A stretch of 41,142 nt of DNA from Pseudomonadota bacterium (GCA_017859655.1 JAFMMO010000007.1:1-41142), one strand, 5' to 3'. Positions 1 through 8,825 are shown, counted from the first letter of the stretch. Made by a program: numbers and translations. Notes: generated from the sequence alone by a model not told the origin.

Positions 1-307
1 ACCTCTCCCGGTTCCTCCGGGCACTCCTCTCGTCCCCGTTGCGCAGCTGGAGGATCCCCGTGCTTGTGAGACGGGGGGCGAGGGCGGCGCGAACTCGCTC
101 CTTCTCCTCCTCGGAGAGCGCGGATGAGGCCAGAGGACGCCAGATCAGGCTGACCCGGGTCGCGCTGCGGTTCGCGTGCTGACCGCCGGGTCCCCCCGCG
201 GCGTCCTGGCGGAAGGTGAGCTCCGACCAGGGGATCCTCCGGCGCCCACGCCAGACGAAGCCCTCCGACTCCGGAGCGCGTCCTCTTTCATCGTGCGTCC
301 CCTCCAC
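1..307 (-). CDS. arfB: ArfB-like peptidyl-tRNA hydrolase (class I release-factor domain), C-terminus cut by window edge
   Basis: The minus strand from a GTG at 307 reads about 102 codons with no stop to the window edge. Residues 25-60 carry the release-factor catalytic core: IPWSELTF, then GGPGGQHANRSATRVSLIW with the GGQ tripeptide at residues 41-43, the motif that hydrolyses the peptidyl-tRNA ester. A basic, charged stretch follows (EEEKERVRAAL, then RSARRNRER), matching the ArfB/YaeJ layout of GGQ domain followed by a basic tail that enters the empty mRNA channel of stalled ribosomes. The protein lacks the codon-recognition domains of RF1/RF2 upstream of GGQ, so a rescue factor is the better call. 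The start is supported by GGAGGAGG at 314-321, six bases upstream. It is divergent from the NHL gene at 437 and shares a 129-base intergenic region with it. The C-terminal end lies outside the window. Confidence 0.85.
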   Translation of the reverse strand, partial: MEGTHDERGRAPESEGFVWRGRRRIPWSELTFRQDAAGGPGGQHANRSATRVSLIWRPLASSALSEEEKERVRAALAPRLTSTGILQLRNGDERSARRNRER

Positions 308-436
308 GGTGGACCTCCTCCGGGGGCAGGGTAACCGGGCGGGACATCGAGCACAGGGGAAAGGGCGGGGCCCGGTTGTCAGCGGCCGCGTGCCCCTGCA
401 CGATGGCGGCAGGCCGAGCGGCATGGAAAGGCTCCC
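308..436. promoter_or_regulatory. Divergent intergenic region between ArfB-like gene and NHL operon
   Basis: These 129 bases separate two divergent starts, so promoters for both directions should lie here. The stretch is GC-rich and I see no clear -35/-10 pair. The only sites I can place are the ribosome binding sites: GGAGGAGG at 314-321 (minus) for the ArfB-like gene, and GGAAAGG at 424-430 (plus), six bases before the GTG at 437. Confidence 0.4.
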
Positions 437-2014
437 GTGCGTCTGAATCTCTTCAACTCTGGCCTCCTCCTGCTCGTCCTCGGCGCGCACTCCCCGTGCG
501 GCGCCTCCGACGAGGGACCGGTCGTCTTCGAAGTGCACGAACGGACCATCGAGTGCGGGGGGATGCCGATCCGGGTCGATCGAGGCAGCCCGGACGGGTA
601 CCGGGTCCTCGACGCGGACGGCTCCCAACTCCTCCTCGACGAAGCGCTCTCCATCGTCGGGAGGGAGCTCGCCTCGGCTCCCGTCCGCTGGCGGCTCCTC
701 GAGCCCCTCCCGATCCCGGACGGCCATCGGACCCGGGCGCCCCTCCCCGCGGCGATTCTGCTTCCCCGACGCTTCGGGGCGCGTCCCGGCTTCTTCGCCC
801 ACCCCTCCGCTCTCTTCCGGACCTCCCAGGGGGATTACGTGGTCGACACGGCCAACCACCGGATTCAGGTCCTCGACCGGGCCGGGGTCTTTCGGGGGAG
901 GTTCGGGCTCCACCAGATCGAGCCGCGTCAGGGGGCCGGCCGTCTCCACTACCCGACCGATGTCCATGTCACCCGCGATGGCCTCCGCGCCCTCGTGGCC
1001 GAACCGCTGGAGGGACGCATCCAGGTCTTTCGGGCCCGGCGGGATGGGGATCCACCGCGCGACCCGGCCGCCACCTGGGACCGCGTGGATCTGCCCGCCC
1101 ACTACGGGGAGCACTGGGCGCTGGCGGGGGAGTGGCTCCTCGTCTCCGAGCCGGACGCGGTGCGGGTCGCGCTGCTGCGCGTCCGAGAGTCCGGAGTTCC
1201 GGTCCGGGTGTCCGATCTCGGGGGGGTGCCGGGGTCGGAGCTGGGACGCTTTCAGCGTCCCCGGGAGGTCGACTCGCTCCCTGCGGCCGAGGACGGTCGG
1301 GCGCGCTTCCTCGTTCATGACCCGGGGAGTGGGCGCGTCGTCCTCCTCGCCGTGGACCCTCTCGCCGGGGAGCTCCGCTTCGACCCTCGTCACTTGAGCG
1401 TGCTCGGTTCGATCGAGGTCGCCCCGGGAGCGGTGATCGCCGCGGCGGGGGGAGACGGAGGCCCCCCCGGGCTCTGGGAGGGGAGCGGCGCGGAGATCGT
1501 GCGGCGGGACCTGCGCGGCGAGAGACGGGGGGAGCCTCTGCCGGTCGGGGAGGGGGAGCTCCTCTCTCTCCACTCCGATCCGATGAGCGGCGACCTCGTC
1601 GCAATCCTGCTTCGCGACGGGGCCCGACAGCTCCTCCTCTTCGAGGCCGGGGACCGCGTCCCGAAGGTGCTCGCGTCCTCGGAGCTCGCGGAGGCGGAGC
1701 CCGGCAGCGTCGCGTTCGCCGCCGATGGATCCCTGCTCGTCTGCTGCCCCCGGCTCCACCAGCTCGTGCGCATCGACCGCACGGGGCGCTCCCTCGGCAC
1801 CGTCGGCGGCCCCGGGATCGGGGCGGCGGAGTTCCACCATCCGCAGGCGGTCCGCGTCGACGCCCGCGGACGGATCTGGGTCCTCGACCAGGGGAACCAC
1901 CGCGGCCAGGTCCTCGATCCACAGGGGCGGGCGCTCCTCGGCTTCGGCTCCCGGGCGTACCTCACGGAGCTCCGGCGGCAGCTGCAGGAGCGCGCGGGGA
2001 AGGAGTCGCCATGA
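437..2014 (+). CDS. Secreted NHL-repeat (beta-propeller) protein
   Basis: A 525-residue protein starting at GTG 437 behind GGAAAGG. The N-terminus is a signal peptide (hydrophobic LLLLVLGA, then a Cys near residue 21). NHL-type beta-propeller blades are visible: VVDTANHRIQVLDRAG near residues 136-151, a second blade beginning LHYPTDVHVTRDG, FQRPREVDSLP in the middle, and a clear final blade with FHHPQAVRVDARGRIWVLDQ and GNHRGQVLDPQGRALLGFG near the C-terminus. NHL propellers are binding scaffolds or, in some cases, enzymes; no catalytic residues can be assigned here. Its stop overlaps the start of the next gene (ATGA at 2011-2014), so it is the first gene of a three-gene operon with a YtkA-like lipoprotein and a di-haem peroxidase. 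A role as periplasmic partner of the peroxidase is inference from context. Confidence 0.85.
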   Translation: MRLNLFNSGLLLLVLGAHSPCGASDEGPVVFEVHERTIECGGMPIRVDRGSPDGYRVLDADGSQLLLDEALSIVGRELASAPVRWRLLEPLPIPDGHRTRAPLPAAILLPRRFGARPGFFAHPSALFRTSQGDYVVDTANHRIQVLDRAGVFRGRFGLHQIEPRQGAGRLHYPTDVHVTRDGLRALVAEPLEGRIQVFRARRDGDPPRDPAATWDRVDLPAHYGEHWALAGEWLLVSEPDAVRVALLRVRESGVPVRVSDLGGVPGSELGRFQRPREVDSLPAAEDGRARFLVHDPGSGRVVLLAVDPLAGELRFDPRHLSVLGSIEVAPGAVIAAAGGDGGPPGLWEGSGAEIVRRDLRGERRGEPLPVGEGELLSLHSDPMSGDLVAILLRDGARQLLLFEAGDRVPKVLASSELAEAEPGSVAFAADGSLLVCCPRLHQLVRIDRTGRSLGTVGGPGIGAAEFHHPQAVRVDARGRIWVLDQGNHRGQVLDPQGRALLGFGSRAYLTELRRQLQERAGKESP

Positions 2015-2463
2015 CCCGCTCGATTCCCCGGGACCTGCTGCTCCTCGGGCTCCTCTCCGTGTTCTGCTCCTCCTGCTCGGGCCCTCCTCGGACTCCCACG
2101 CGGGTCGAGGTCGAGTCTCACTTCGCGCAGGTGGTCGGCGGGCTCGGGCTCCACCGCCTGGGGTGGACCCTCTCCGGTGCGCCGACGCTCGACACCCCCC
2201 TCACGCTTCGGCTGACCCTCGAACCGCTGGAGGCTGCGAACCCCCTGGAGCCGGCGTGGGAGCCGCTGGAGGTCTCCTTCGATGCGACGATGCCCCACCA
2301 TCGGCACGGCATGAACGTCGTTCCCACGGTGCGGCGCGTCGGTCCGCGGGAGTTCGAGATCGAGGGAATCGAGCTCTTCATGGAGGGAGAGTGGCTCTTC
2401 GCCGTCGATGTCCGGCGAGGGGGGCTCACCGAGCGACTCCAGTGGTGGGTGTCCACGACATGA
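2011..2463 (+). CDS. YtkA-like domain lipoprotein
   Basis: A 150-residue protein with a hydrophobic leader (LLLLGLLSVFCSSC) that contains possible lipidation cysteines at 19 or 22, so it is probably a small lipoprotein, although the lipobox is not canonical. The core resembles the YtkA/FixH-like beta-sandwich family: DATMPHHRHGM near residues 91-101 corresponds to the family's MP.H.HGM signature, and FEIEGIELFMEGEWLFAVDV is the typical C-terminal strand pair. The His-Met-rich signature suggests metal, perhaps copper, binding; this is inference from the motif. It is translationally coupled on both sides: ATGA overlap with the NHL gene at its start and ATGA overlap (2460-2463) with the di-haem peroxidase at its end. 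It might help mature or shield the haem protein, but no direct sequence evidence shows this. Confidence 0.75.
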   Translation: MTRSIPRDLLLLGLLSVFCSSCSGPPRTPTRVEVESHFAQVVGGLGLHRLGWTLSGAPTLDTPLTLRLTLEPLEAANPLEPAWEPLEVSFDATMPHHRHGMNVVPTVRRVGPREFEIEGIELFMEGEWLFAVDVRRGGLTERLQWWVSTT

Positions 2464-3812
2464 GTCGACGCCGACCGCTGCTCCTCCTGCTCCTGACCGC
2501 TCCCCTCCTCGCGGGCTTCGCCCCCGCCGGCAGGGAGGGGACGACCCCGCCTCCCCTCCAACCCACCGGAGGCGCCGCGGACACCGCGGCCGAGGACTTC
2601 ACCGCGGAGGAGTGGCGGCGGCTTCGACGCATGTCCCCACTCTCCGTCCCTCCGGAGGATCCGACCAACGCGGTCGCGGATGACCCCCGCGCGATCGACC
2701 TCGGGCGGCGCCTCTTCTCCGATCCGCGCCTCTCCGGCTCGGGTGAACTCTCCTGCGCGACTTGCCACCCTCTGGATCGGGACACGATGGATGGCCGGAC
2801 GGTGGCGCTGGGAGCGGCCCTCGGGACGCGCAACACGCCGAGCCTCACGAACGTGGCGTGGCTGCGTGCCTTCTTCTGGGACGGGCGGGCGACCACTCTC
2901 TGGGGGCAGGCGACGATCCCGATCGAGTCTCCCATCGAGATGGGCGGAGATCGCCTCCTCCTCCTGCGGAGCATCGAGCGGGACGCCGCCCTCCGGGGGG
3001 CCTTCGTCGAGCTCTTCGGGGAGCCCTGGCCGGACCTCCGCGACCTCCCCGCTCGCGCCACCGTGAAGATCGACCCGTCCACCCTCGCGCCGGGCCTCCC
3101 CGAGCTCGGGGTCCGCCCCACGGAGGAGTGGCTCGCGCTCCCCCCGGGGGAGCGGGAGGAGGTCGATCGGTGGTTCTCGCGGGTCGGCAAGGTGCTCGCC
3201 GCGTTTCAGCGGACGCTGCGGAGCGGGGAGACCCCGTTCGATCGGTTCGTCCGCGATCGTGAGGCGGGAAGAAGCTCGGAGGCCCTGACCGATGCCGCGC
3301 GGCGGGGGGCCCGCCTCTTCGCCGGGCGGGCCCGTTGTCACCTCTGCCACTCCGGGCCGCTCCTCAGTGATCATGGCTACCACCGCACCGGGGTCGCCCC
3401 CCGGGCCGGGTCCGCCGCGGATCCCGGCCGATACGAGGTGGGAAGGGAGGGGCGGGGTCTCGGCTCGAGCTTCGCCGTGGACGGGGCCTTCAGCGACGCC
3501 CCGGAGGGGGCCCATGTCCGGCGCGCCCGCGGGCGTCCGGTCGGACCGGATGACTTCGCCGCGTTCCGGACTCCGGGGCTCCGGAATGTCGCGCGGACCG
3601 CGCCCTACATGCACGATGGGCGCTTCGACAGCCTCGCCGCGGTGCTTCGGTTCTACTCCGACCGCGAGGGCGCCCTCCCCGCCGATCCGGCTCATCCCGA
3701 GCCCTTGAACGAGCCGCTCCGGCTCTCGGCGGAGGAGCTCTCCGACCTCGAGGCGTTCCTCCGGGCCCTGAGCGACGCGCGGCCGGGGGAGTCTGCGGGG
3801 CGGGGGCGCTGA
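2460..3812 (+). CDS. Di-haem cytochrome c peroxidase / MauG family protein
   Basis: A 450-residue secreted protein starting at ATG 2460, overlapping the previous stop by four bases. The frame is open further upstream, but the leader MSRRRPLLLLLLTAPLLAGF makes 2460 the natural start. Two c-type haem sites are present: CATCH at residues 99-103 and CHLCH at 293-297. Family features between and after them include RNTPSLTNVAW, FFWDGRATTLWGQA, FQRTLRSGETPFDRF, FRTPGLRNVARTAPYMHDGR and the C-terminal DLEAFLRAL. CCP/MauG enzymes use the two haems to reduce peroxide or to oxidise a protein substrate. The length is somewhat greater than classic CCP (about 330-350 residues), with extra sequence in the linker between the haem domains. 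It is the last gene of the NHL-YtkA-peroxidase operon; a small CCTCG/CGAGG hairpin follows near 3814-3830. Confidence 0.93.
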   Translation: MSRRRPLLLLLLTAPLLAGFAPAGREGTTPPPLQPTGGAADTAAEDFTAEEWRRLRRMSPLSVPPEDPTNAVADDPRAIDLGRRLFSDPRLSGSGELSCATCHPLDRDTMDGRTVALGAALGTRNTPSLTNVAWLRAFFWDGRATTLWGQATIPIESPIEMGGDRLLLLRSIERDAALRGAFVELFGEPWPDLRDLPARATVKIDPSTLAPGLPELGVRPTEEWLALPPGEREEVDRWFSRVGKVLAAFQRTLRSGETPFDRFVRDREAGRSSEALTDAARRGARLFAGRARCHLCHSGPLLSDHGYHRTGVAPRAGSAADPGRYEVGREGRGLGSSFAVDGAFSDAPEGAHVRRARGRPVGPDDFAAFRTPGLRNVARTAPYMHDGRFDSLAAVLRFYSDREGALPADPAHPEPLNEPLRLSAEELSDLEAFLRALSDARPGESAGRGR

Positions 3813-3832
3813 GGTCCTCGCCCTTTCGAGGG

Positions 3833-3861
3833 TTGGAGGGGGAGGCATTCTCCACTAGACT
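3833..3861 (+). promoter_or_regulatory. Candidate sigma-70 type promoter for the choice-of-anchor B gene
   Basis: TTGGAG at 3833-3838 and TAGACT at 3856-3861 are separated by exactly 17 bases and each match four of six consensus positions. Transcription would begin near 3868, leaving a leader of about 83 bases that contains a GTGCCC/GGGCAC hairpin. In such GC-rich DNA this spacing is suggestive but not proof. Confidence 0.35.
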
Positions 3862-3950
3862 CCAAGGTGTGCCCCCGCGCGGGCACTCCTGCGAGGGCCT
3901 CGCCCCTCGGGGGACGCTGCGATCGACAGCCCCCTCAAGGGAGATCCCCG

Positions 3951-6470
3951 ATGATCCAATGCCCATCGGTCCGTTCCCCAATGCTGCTCGTGCTCGCCAC
4001 CATCACCATCGCGGGCGGGCTCCTCGCGCACCAGGATGACCCCAAGGCGGTCTACCGCCCGCAGCCCTACTCGGGCCTGGGGTACCACACCGGCGTGCCC
4101 TGGGCGCCCGGCGCTCCCTCCGCGCTTCCGGGCGTTCCCGGTGGCATCGCCGCCGGTCCCCTCGGGGGGACGGCGATGGGCGGCTCCTTCGATGCGTCGG
4201 GGATCAGCCTCCTCTCGTGGCTCAGCCTCCCCGAGCTCGGAGCCGGGATCACGAGCGGCTCCGACTGCTGGGGCTACACCTCCCCGAGCGGTCGCGAGTA
4301 CGCGCTGATCACGCACTCCGCGGGGACCACGATCGTCGAGATCACCACCCCGACCCAGCCGGTCGTCGTCGCCGTCATCAGCGGTCCGACGAGCCTCTGG
4401 CGGGATGTGAAGACCTACCAGAGCCACGCCTACATCGTCTCCGAGGGGGGTGGGGGAATCCAGGTCGTCGACCTCTCCGGCGTCGACGCCGGCGTGGCGA
4501 CCCTCGTGAACAGCATCAACACCCCCGCGGGCACGACGGCCGCCTCGCACAATGTCGCCATCGATGAGGTCAGCGGGTTCCTCTATCGCTGCGGTGGGGG
4601 CTCGAACGGACTGCGCATCTACGACCTCTCGAACCCGGCGAGTCCCACCTACGTGGGAGCCTGGGGAAACCGCTACGTGCACGACGCCCAGATCGTCACC
4701 TACACCACCGGCCCCTACGCGGGGATGCAGGTCGCCTTCGTCTGCGGCGGGCTGAACGGGGGCTGGGTGGACACCGGCCTCGACATCCTCGATGTCACCA
4801 ACAAGACGAACATCACGACGCTCTCCCAGACGATCTACGCGACCGGCCAGTACTCCCATCAGGCGTGGCTCTCCGAGGACCGGCAGTATCTCTTCCTCAA
4901 CGACGAGCTCGATGAGGATGGCGTGAACGTGCCGACGAAGACCTTCGTCTTCGATGTCTCCAATCTCGCCGCGCCGGTCCAGCTCGGAGACTTCACGAAC
5001 GGCAACCCGGCGATCGGGCACAATGTCTACACCGTCGGCAATCTGCTCTTCGAGGCGAACTACCGAAGCGGCGTGCGGGTCTTCGATGTGTCGAATCCGC
5101 TGTCGCCTCCGGAGATCGCCTACTTCGACACCTACCCCGACGACGACGCCGCCCAGTTCAACGGCCTCTGGGGGGTGTACCCCTACTTCCCGAGCGGCAC
5201 CTTCATCGGGAGCGACCTCGAGCGAGGCCTCTTCGTGTGGGCGCTCGGCGAGCCTCTCCTGCTCTTCGACTTCCCTCTCGGTCAGCCGGTGACGATCGAC
5301 CCCTCGGGGGGAACCTCCATCGTCGTCGATGTCCTCGGGAACGCGGGAGGGATCCTCGATCCGGCGAGCGTGACCCTCTGGGTCGACGCGGGCGCGGGGT
5401 TCTCTCCGGTCTCCATGGCGCCGCTCGGCGGCGCGAGCTTCCAGGGGGACTTCCCGCCGGTGGCCTGCGGGACCGCGGCCACCTACTACATCTCCGCCTC
5501 GACGACCGCGGGGGACACGGAGACCGCGCCGAGTGGCGCGCCGGGATCGCTCTACGAGACCTTCTCCCAGCTGGGGGAGACGATCGCCACCGAGGATGCG
5601 ATGGAGACCGATGCGGGCTGGATCGCCGGGATCGCGGGGGATACCGCGACGACCGGCGTCTGGCTGCGCGGAGATCCGGTGGGGACGGGCGCACAGCCCG
5701 AGGACGATCACACCCCGGCCGGCAGCCAGTGCTGGTTCACCGGTCAGGGCCCGACCGGCGGCGGGCTCGGCGACGCGGACATCGATGGGGGCCTCACCAC
5801 GCTGATCTCCCCCGTCTACGACCTGACGACCCTCTCCGATCCCCTCATCTCCTACTGGCGCTGGTTCTCGAACAACGCCGGCGCCGCGCCGGGGGAGGAT
5901 GTCCTCGAGGTCTCCATCAGCGGGGACTCGGGGGCGACCTGGGTCCCGGTCGAGACGGTGGGCCCCACCGGCCCCGACAGCGTCGGCGGCTGGCGCGAGC
6001 ATTCGTTCCGCCCCGCAGCCCTCCTGCCGCTGACCGCGACGATGCGGCTGCGCTTCATCGCGGGGGATCTCGGCTCCGGCTCCGTGGTCGAGGCGGCGAT
6101 CGATGACCTGATCATCTCCGATCTGCTCTGCACCGACTGCAACGGAAACGGCATCGACGATGCGGCCGACATCGCCTCCGGGACGAGCTCGGACGCGAAC
6201 CTCGATGGCGTCCCCGATGAGTGCGCGCCCCCCTGCCCCGAGCTGTTCATCCGGGGGGACACGAACGCGGATGGGGGGCTCGATCTCTCCGACGCCATCA
6301 CGATCCTCGGCTACCTGTTCAATGGCGGGGCGACCCCTTCGCCCCTCGCGCGAGCGGACCTCGACGGGGCCGGGGTCGTGAACATCGCCGATGCGGTGCA
6401 GCTCCTCGACTACCTCTTCCAGTCCGGGCCTCCTCCGGCCCCGCCCTTCCCGAACCCCGGCTGCCCCTGA
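3951..6470 (+). CDS. Choice-of-anchor B family protein with dockerin tail
   Basis: An 839-residue secreted protein from ATG 3951 (GGGAG about eight bases upstream; signal peptide through LVLATITIAGGLLA). Residues about 60-430 match the choice-of-anchor B family, a LVIVD-type beta-propeller: CWGYTSPSGREYALI, then DVKTYQSHAYIVSE, SHNVAIDEVSGFLYRCGG, LRIYDLSNPASPTYVGAW, HDAQIVTY and SHQAWLSEDRQYLFLNDELD. A beta-rich region follows (about 430-725), including a MAM/CBM-like stretch with LISYWRWFSNNAGAAPGEDV. Next comes a thrombospondin-3-like calcium segment (CNGNGIDDAADIASG...DGVPDEC, near 730-757). A type I dockerin-like pair closes the protein (FIRGDTNADGGLDLSDAITI, then ADLDGAGVVNIADAVQLLDY), ending GCP-stop. 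Family members are usually anchored to the cell surface by varied C-termini; here the anchor is the dockerin. A bidirectional terminator follows at 6498-6540. Confidence 0.9.
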   Translation: MIQCPSVRSPMLLVLATITIAGGLLAHQDDPKAVYRPQPYSGLGYHTGVPWAPGAPSALPGVPGGIAAGPLGGTAMGGSFDASGISLLSWLSLPELGAGITSGSDCWGYTSPSGREYALITHSAGTTIVEITTPTQPVVVAVISGPTSLWRDVKTYQSHAYIVSEGGGGIQVVDLSGVDAGVATLVNSINTPAGTTAASHNVAIDEVSGFLYRCGGGSNGLRIYDLSNPASPTYVGAWGNRYVHDAQIVTYTTGPYAGMQVAFVCGGLNGGWVDTGLDILDVTNKTNITTLSQTIYATGQYSHQAWLSEDRQYLFLNDELDEDGVNVPTKTFVFDVSNLAAPVQLGDFTNGNPAIGHNVYTVGNLLFEANYRSGVRVFDVSNPLSPPEIAYFDTYPDDDAAQFNGLWGVYPYFPSGTFIGSDLERGLFVWALGEPLLLFDFPLGQPVTIDPSGGTSIVVDVLGNAGGILDPASVTLWVDAGAGFSPVSMAPLGGASFQGDFPPVACGTAATYYISASTTAGDTETAPSGAPGSLYETFSQLGETIATEDAMETDAGWIAGIAGDTATTGVWLRGDPVGTGAQPEDDHTPAGSQCWFTGQGPTGGGLGDADIDGGLTTLISPVYDLTTLSDPLISYWRWFSNNAGAAPGEDVLEVSISGDSGATWVPVETVGPTGPDSVGGWREHSFRPAALLPLTATMRLRFIAGDLGSGSVVEAAIDDLIISDLLCTDCNGNGIDDAADIASGTSSDANLDGVPDECAPPCPELFIRGDTNADGGLDLSDAITILGYLFNGGATPSPLARADLDGAGVVNIADAVQLLDYLFQSGPPPAPPFPNPGCP

Positions 6471-6497
6471 TCCCCGGAGCGGATGCCGGAGACGCGA

Positions 6498-6540
6498 AAG
6501 CCCCCCGAAGAGAGGATCCGATCCTCTCTCCGGGGGGCTT
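6498..6540. terminator. Bidirectional hairpin terminator between convergent genes
   Basis: The arms 6498-6518 and 6520-6540 are complementary over 21 bases with one mismatch (AAGCCCCCCG...GGATC against GATCC...CGGGGGGCTT). It sits in the 90-base gap between the plus-strand gene ending at 6470 and the minus-strand gene ending at 6561, so it can serve both. Confidence 0.85.
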
Positions 6541-6560
6541 CTTCGTGTCCGTCGTTCCGC

Positions 6561-8825
6561 TCAGCGGATCATGATGTCATCGAAGCCGAGGCGGACATCG
6601 ACCGTGGCGGTGCCGAAGGTGTTGATCTCCACCTCGAGCTCCACCAGTTCGGAGAGGTCGAGGAGGGGGTTCGTGATGGTGAACTCCGAGAGCGGCACCT
6701 CGATGGTCGTGAAGCGCTGGTACTTCAAGGGGACGACCGTCCCCACCGGATGGGTCTCCGGGTGGAACTCGACCTGCGGGAGGAGCGGGTCCAGGGGGAC
6801 CGCAGCGGAGCGACCGATCCCGTCGGTCAGCCGCACCTGCAGGTCGAGGTGGCCGTAGCCGGAGTTGTCGGGCACCCCGTGGATGTCATGGTTCTTCAGT
6901 CGCAGGGAGAGGCTCTTCCCGCCGACTGCGTCCAGGGGCTCGCCCTGCTGCGTGACCGGGATCCGGAAGCTGGTGACACCGTTCGGGTCGGCGATGAGGA
7001 CGAGGTTGGAGATCCCCTGGATCGGAGAGGGGATCGGGAACGGCCAGTCGTAGCAGGCCCCCTTCAGGAAGAGCAGAGTCCCCGTCGAGGTGATCGTCCC
7101 GCCCCCGTTCGCGAGCGGGAAGTCATCGAAGTCCGCGAGCATCCGCTCGCCGGAGAGGTTCCGTCGGTGGGCCACCGTCACATACGGGGAGCCGACCGCC
7201 TCCCCCCCGTACAGGAGTCCCTCCACCGAGAGGTCCCCGTCGGCGTAGCGGCGGAGGAAGCCGAGGATGTAGTGCCGGGTGATGCTCTGCTGGAGCTCAC
7301 GGGTGATGTAGCGACAGCTGTCGACCATCGAGGGGCTGGCGCTCCAGGTGCAGGGATCACAGCCGGCGAGGCCCGCATCCGATGTGTACCCGTGGCAACC
7401 GCCGTGGATGGTCACCATGGTCGTCGGGCCGCGGAAGCGCTCGAGGACCCGCTCGGAGTAGGGGTAGAAGACGTCGGTGTCCTGCTCGGCGGTGATGCTC
7501 AGCACCGGAACGTCCGGGAGCGAGATCCAGCGATCCGTGTTCCCGATCGTGGAGTCCTGCCGCGCGTCGGTTCCCTGCAGCATGATGATGCCCCGGACAT
7601 CGCGGTCATGGAGCTCGTGGGCGATCATCGCGGCGGCTCCTCCCCGGGAGTGTCCCGAGAAGAAGACCTTCGTCGGGTCGATCAGGCCGAAGACGGGGCT
7701 GCTCGGGTCCGCGGCGATCTCCTCGACGACCTGACGCGTCCGGGCGAGGACGCGGGCCGCCTCGTCGTGTCCACCCCAGCAGTAGTGGTCCTCGACCTGA
7801 TTGAAGGAGAACTGGTCGTTCACCGAAGCGACGACCACGCCCTGGGAGGCGAGCCCCGTCAGCAGCTGCTGATAGCCGGCGTGGCCGAAGCCCGCTCCGT
7901 GGTGGAAGACGATGAGGGGGAGCGCTCCGGTCGAGCTGATCGGATAGTAGATCCGCACCGTCTTCGACTCGGTCACCTCCGGCGCGAGGGGGGGATTGCC
8001 GGTGCAGCCGAAGAGCGGGTAGGCGAAGGGCCACGGCAGCTCGTGGATGTGGTCGAAGGCGATCTCGATCGCTGCGACCAGGGAGAACCCTCCGGTCTCG
8101 AACTGCTGATTCGGGACGACGATGCTCTCGGCGGCGGTGAACGCTGGCAGCTCAAGCTCCAGCAGGGAGAGCACGCCGTCCGAGCAGCGCGCCCAGAGAT
8201 CGAAGCGGTGGAGCCCCGGCGGGATCGTGGTCCCGGTGAGCACTCCGCTGACCGGGTCGAGCACGAGATCCCCGGGCAGGGTCGCACCGGCCGGGAGGCC
8301 GTACTCCGCGAAGTCGACGGAGTCCTGAATGAGCCCCCCTCCGGAGCCATCGTCCCACTGGATCGACTGCCGACGATTCCGCGGCAGCTCTCCCCGGAAG
8401 GGGAGCCCCGCTCGGTGGGTCTCCATCGTGAACACGCGGACATCATCCGCGGGGATGGTGCAGGGTGGGTTCGCGCAGCCGAGTGGATCGGGGGTCGGAT
8501 CGAGGCCGCACTGGGTGGATCCGAGGGGCATCTGGGACATCCCGAAGACCCACTGAAGCAGGGTGATGACATCCGCGATGTCGAGGGCGCCGTCGTCGTT
8601 CGAGTCGCAGGCGTCCTGACAGGGCGGGGTCTGTCCGCCGACGCCGAACAGGGACTCGAGGAGAAAGACGGGGTCGCTGATGTCGAGAGGGCCGTCTCCA
8701 TTGCAGTCGGAACGGACGAGCCCGGCGACCTCCTGTGCTCCCCCGGTCGCTGGGAGCAGCAGGGCGCATCCCAGAATCAGGGCCCGCAGCGTCCAGCGGA
8801 GCCGCCGTGGGAGAGAGTTCGACAT
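6561..8825 (-). CDS. Secreted alpha/beta hydrolase with N-terminal dockerin and He_PIG-like module
   Basis: A 754-residue protein. Order of parts: a signal peptide (1-30); a two-loop dockerin at about 38-105 (SDCNGDGPLDISDPVFLLES and CDSNDDGALDIADVITLLQW) followed by a Cys tail CGLDPTPDPLGC; a He_PIG-like stretch (YGLPAGATLPGDLVLDPVSG, then VLTGTTIPPG) at about 170-215; an alpha/beta hydrolase domain at about 250-560; and a beta-rich C-terminal domain at about 575-754. The catalytic triad can be proposed as Ser393 in GHSRGG, Asp449 (SITAEQDTD) and His478 (HGGCHG). The fold resembles the dienelactone hydrolase/chlorophyllase/PET-hydrolase-like group, which cleave esters. IVFHHGAGFGHAGYQQ supplies the usual oxyanion region. 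Placing the dockerin before the enzyme is unusual next to the neighbours, which carry it at the C-terminus. The substrate is not predictable. It is convergent with the gene ending at 6470. Confidence 0.88.
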   Translation of the reverse strand: MSNSLPRRLRWTLRALILGCALLLPATGGAQEVAGLVRSDCNGDGPLDISDPVFLLESLFGVGGQTPPCQDACDSNDDGALDIADVITLLQWVFGMSQMPLGSTQCGLDPTPDPLGCANPPCTIPADDVRVFTMETHRAGLPFRGELPRNRRQSIQWDDGSGGGLIQDSVDFAEYGLPAGATLPGDLVLDPVSGVLTGTTIPPGLHRFDLWARCSDGVLSLLELELPAFTAAESIVVPNQQFETGGFSLVAAIEIAFDHIHELPWPFAYPLFGCTGNPPLAPEVTESKTVRIYYPISSTGALPLIVFHHGAGFGHAGYQQLLTGLASQGVVVASVNDQFSFNQVEDHYCWGGHDEAARVLARTRQVVEEIAADPSSPVFGLIDPTKVFFSGHSRGGAAAMIAHELHDRDVRGIIMLQGTDARQDSTIGNTDRWISLPDVPVLSITAEQDTDVFYPYSERVLERFRGPTTMVTIHGGCHGYTSDAGLAGCDPCTWSASPSMVDSCRYITRELQQSITRHYILGFLRRYADGDLSVEGLLYGGEAVGSPYVTVAHRRNLSGERMLADFDDFPLANGGGTITSTGTLLFLKGACYDWPFPIPSPIQGISNLVLIADPNGVTSFRIPVTQQGEPLDAVGGKSLSLRLKNHDIHGVPDNSGYGHLDLQVRLTDGIGRSAAVPLDPLLPQVEFHPETHPVGTVVPLKYQRFTTIEVPLSEFTITNPLLDLSELVELEVEINTFGTATVDVRLGFDDIMIR

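Noticed and set aside
216-446. Short plus-strand frames at the left edge
   Set aside because: They overlap the ArfB-like gene and its promoter region and have no family resemblance; the minus-strand GGQ protein explains the sequence better.
3855-6002. Long minus-strand frame opposite the choice-of-anchor B gene (similar ones oppose 9269-11299, 11417-12586, 31290-33659 and 34694-35812)
   Set aside because: Low-complexity, Arg/Gly/Glu-rich translations in the mirror frame of well-supported genes; no motifs or start signals.
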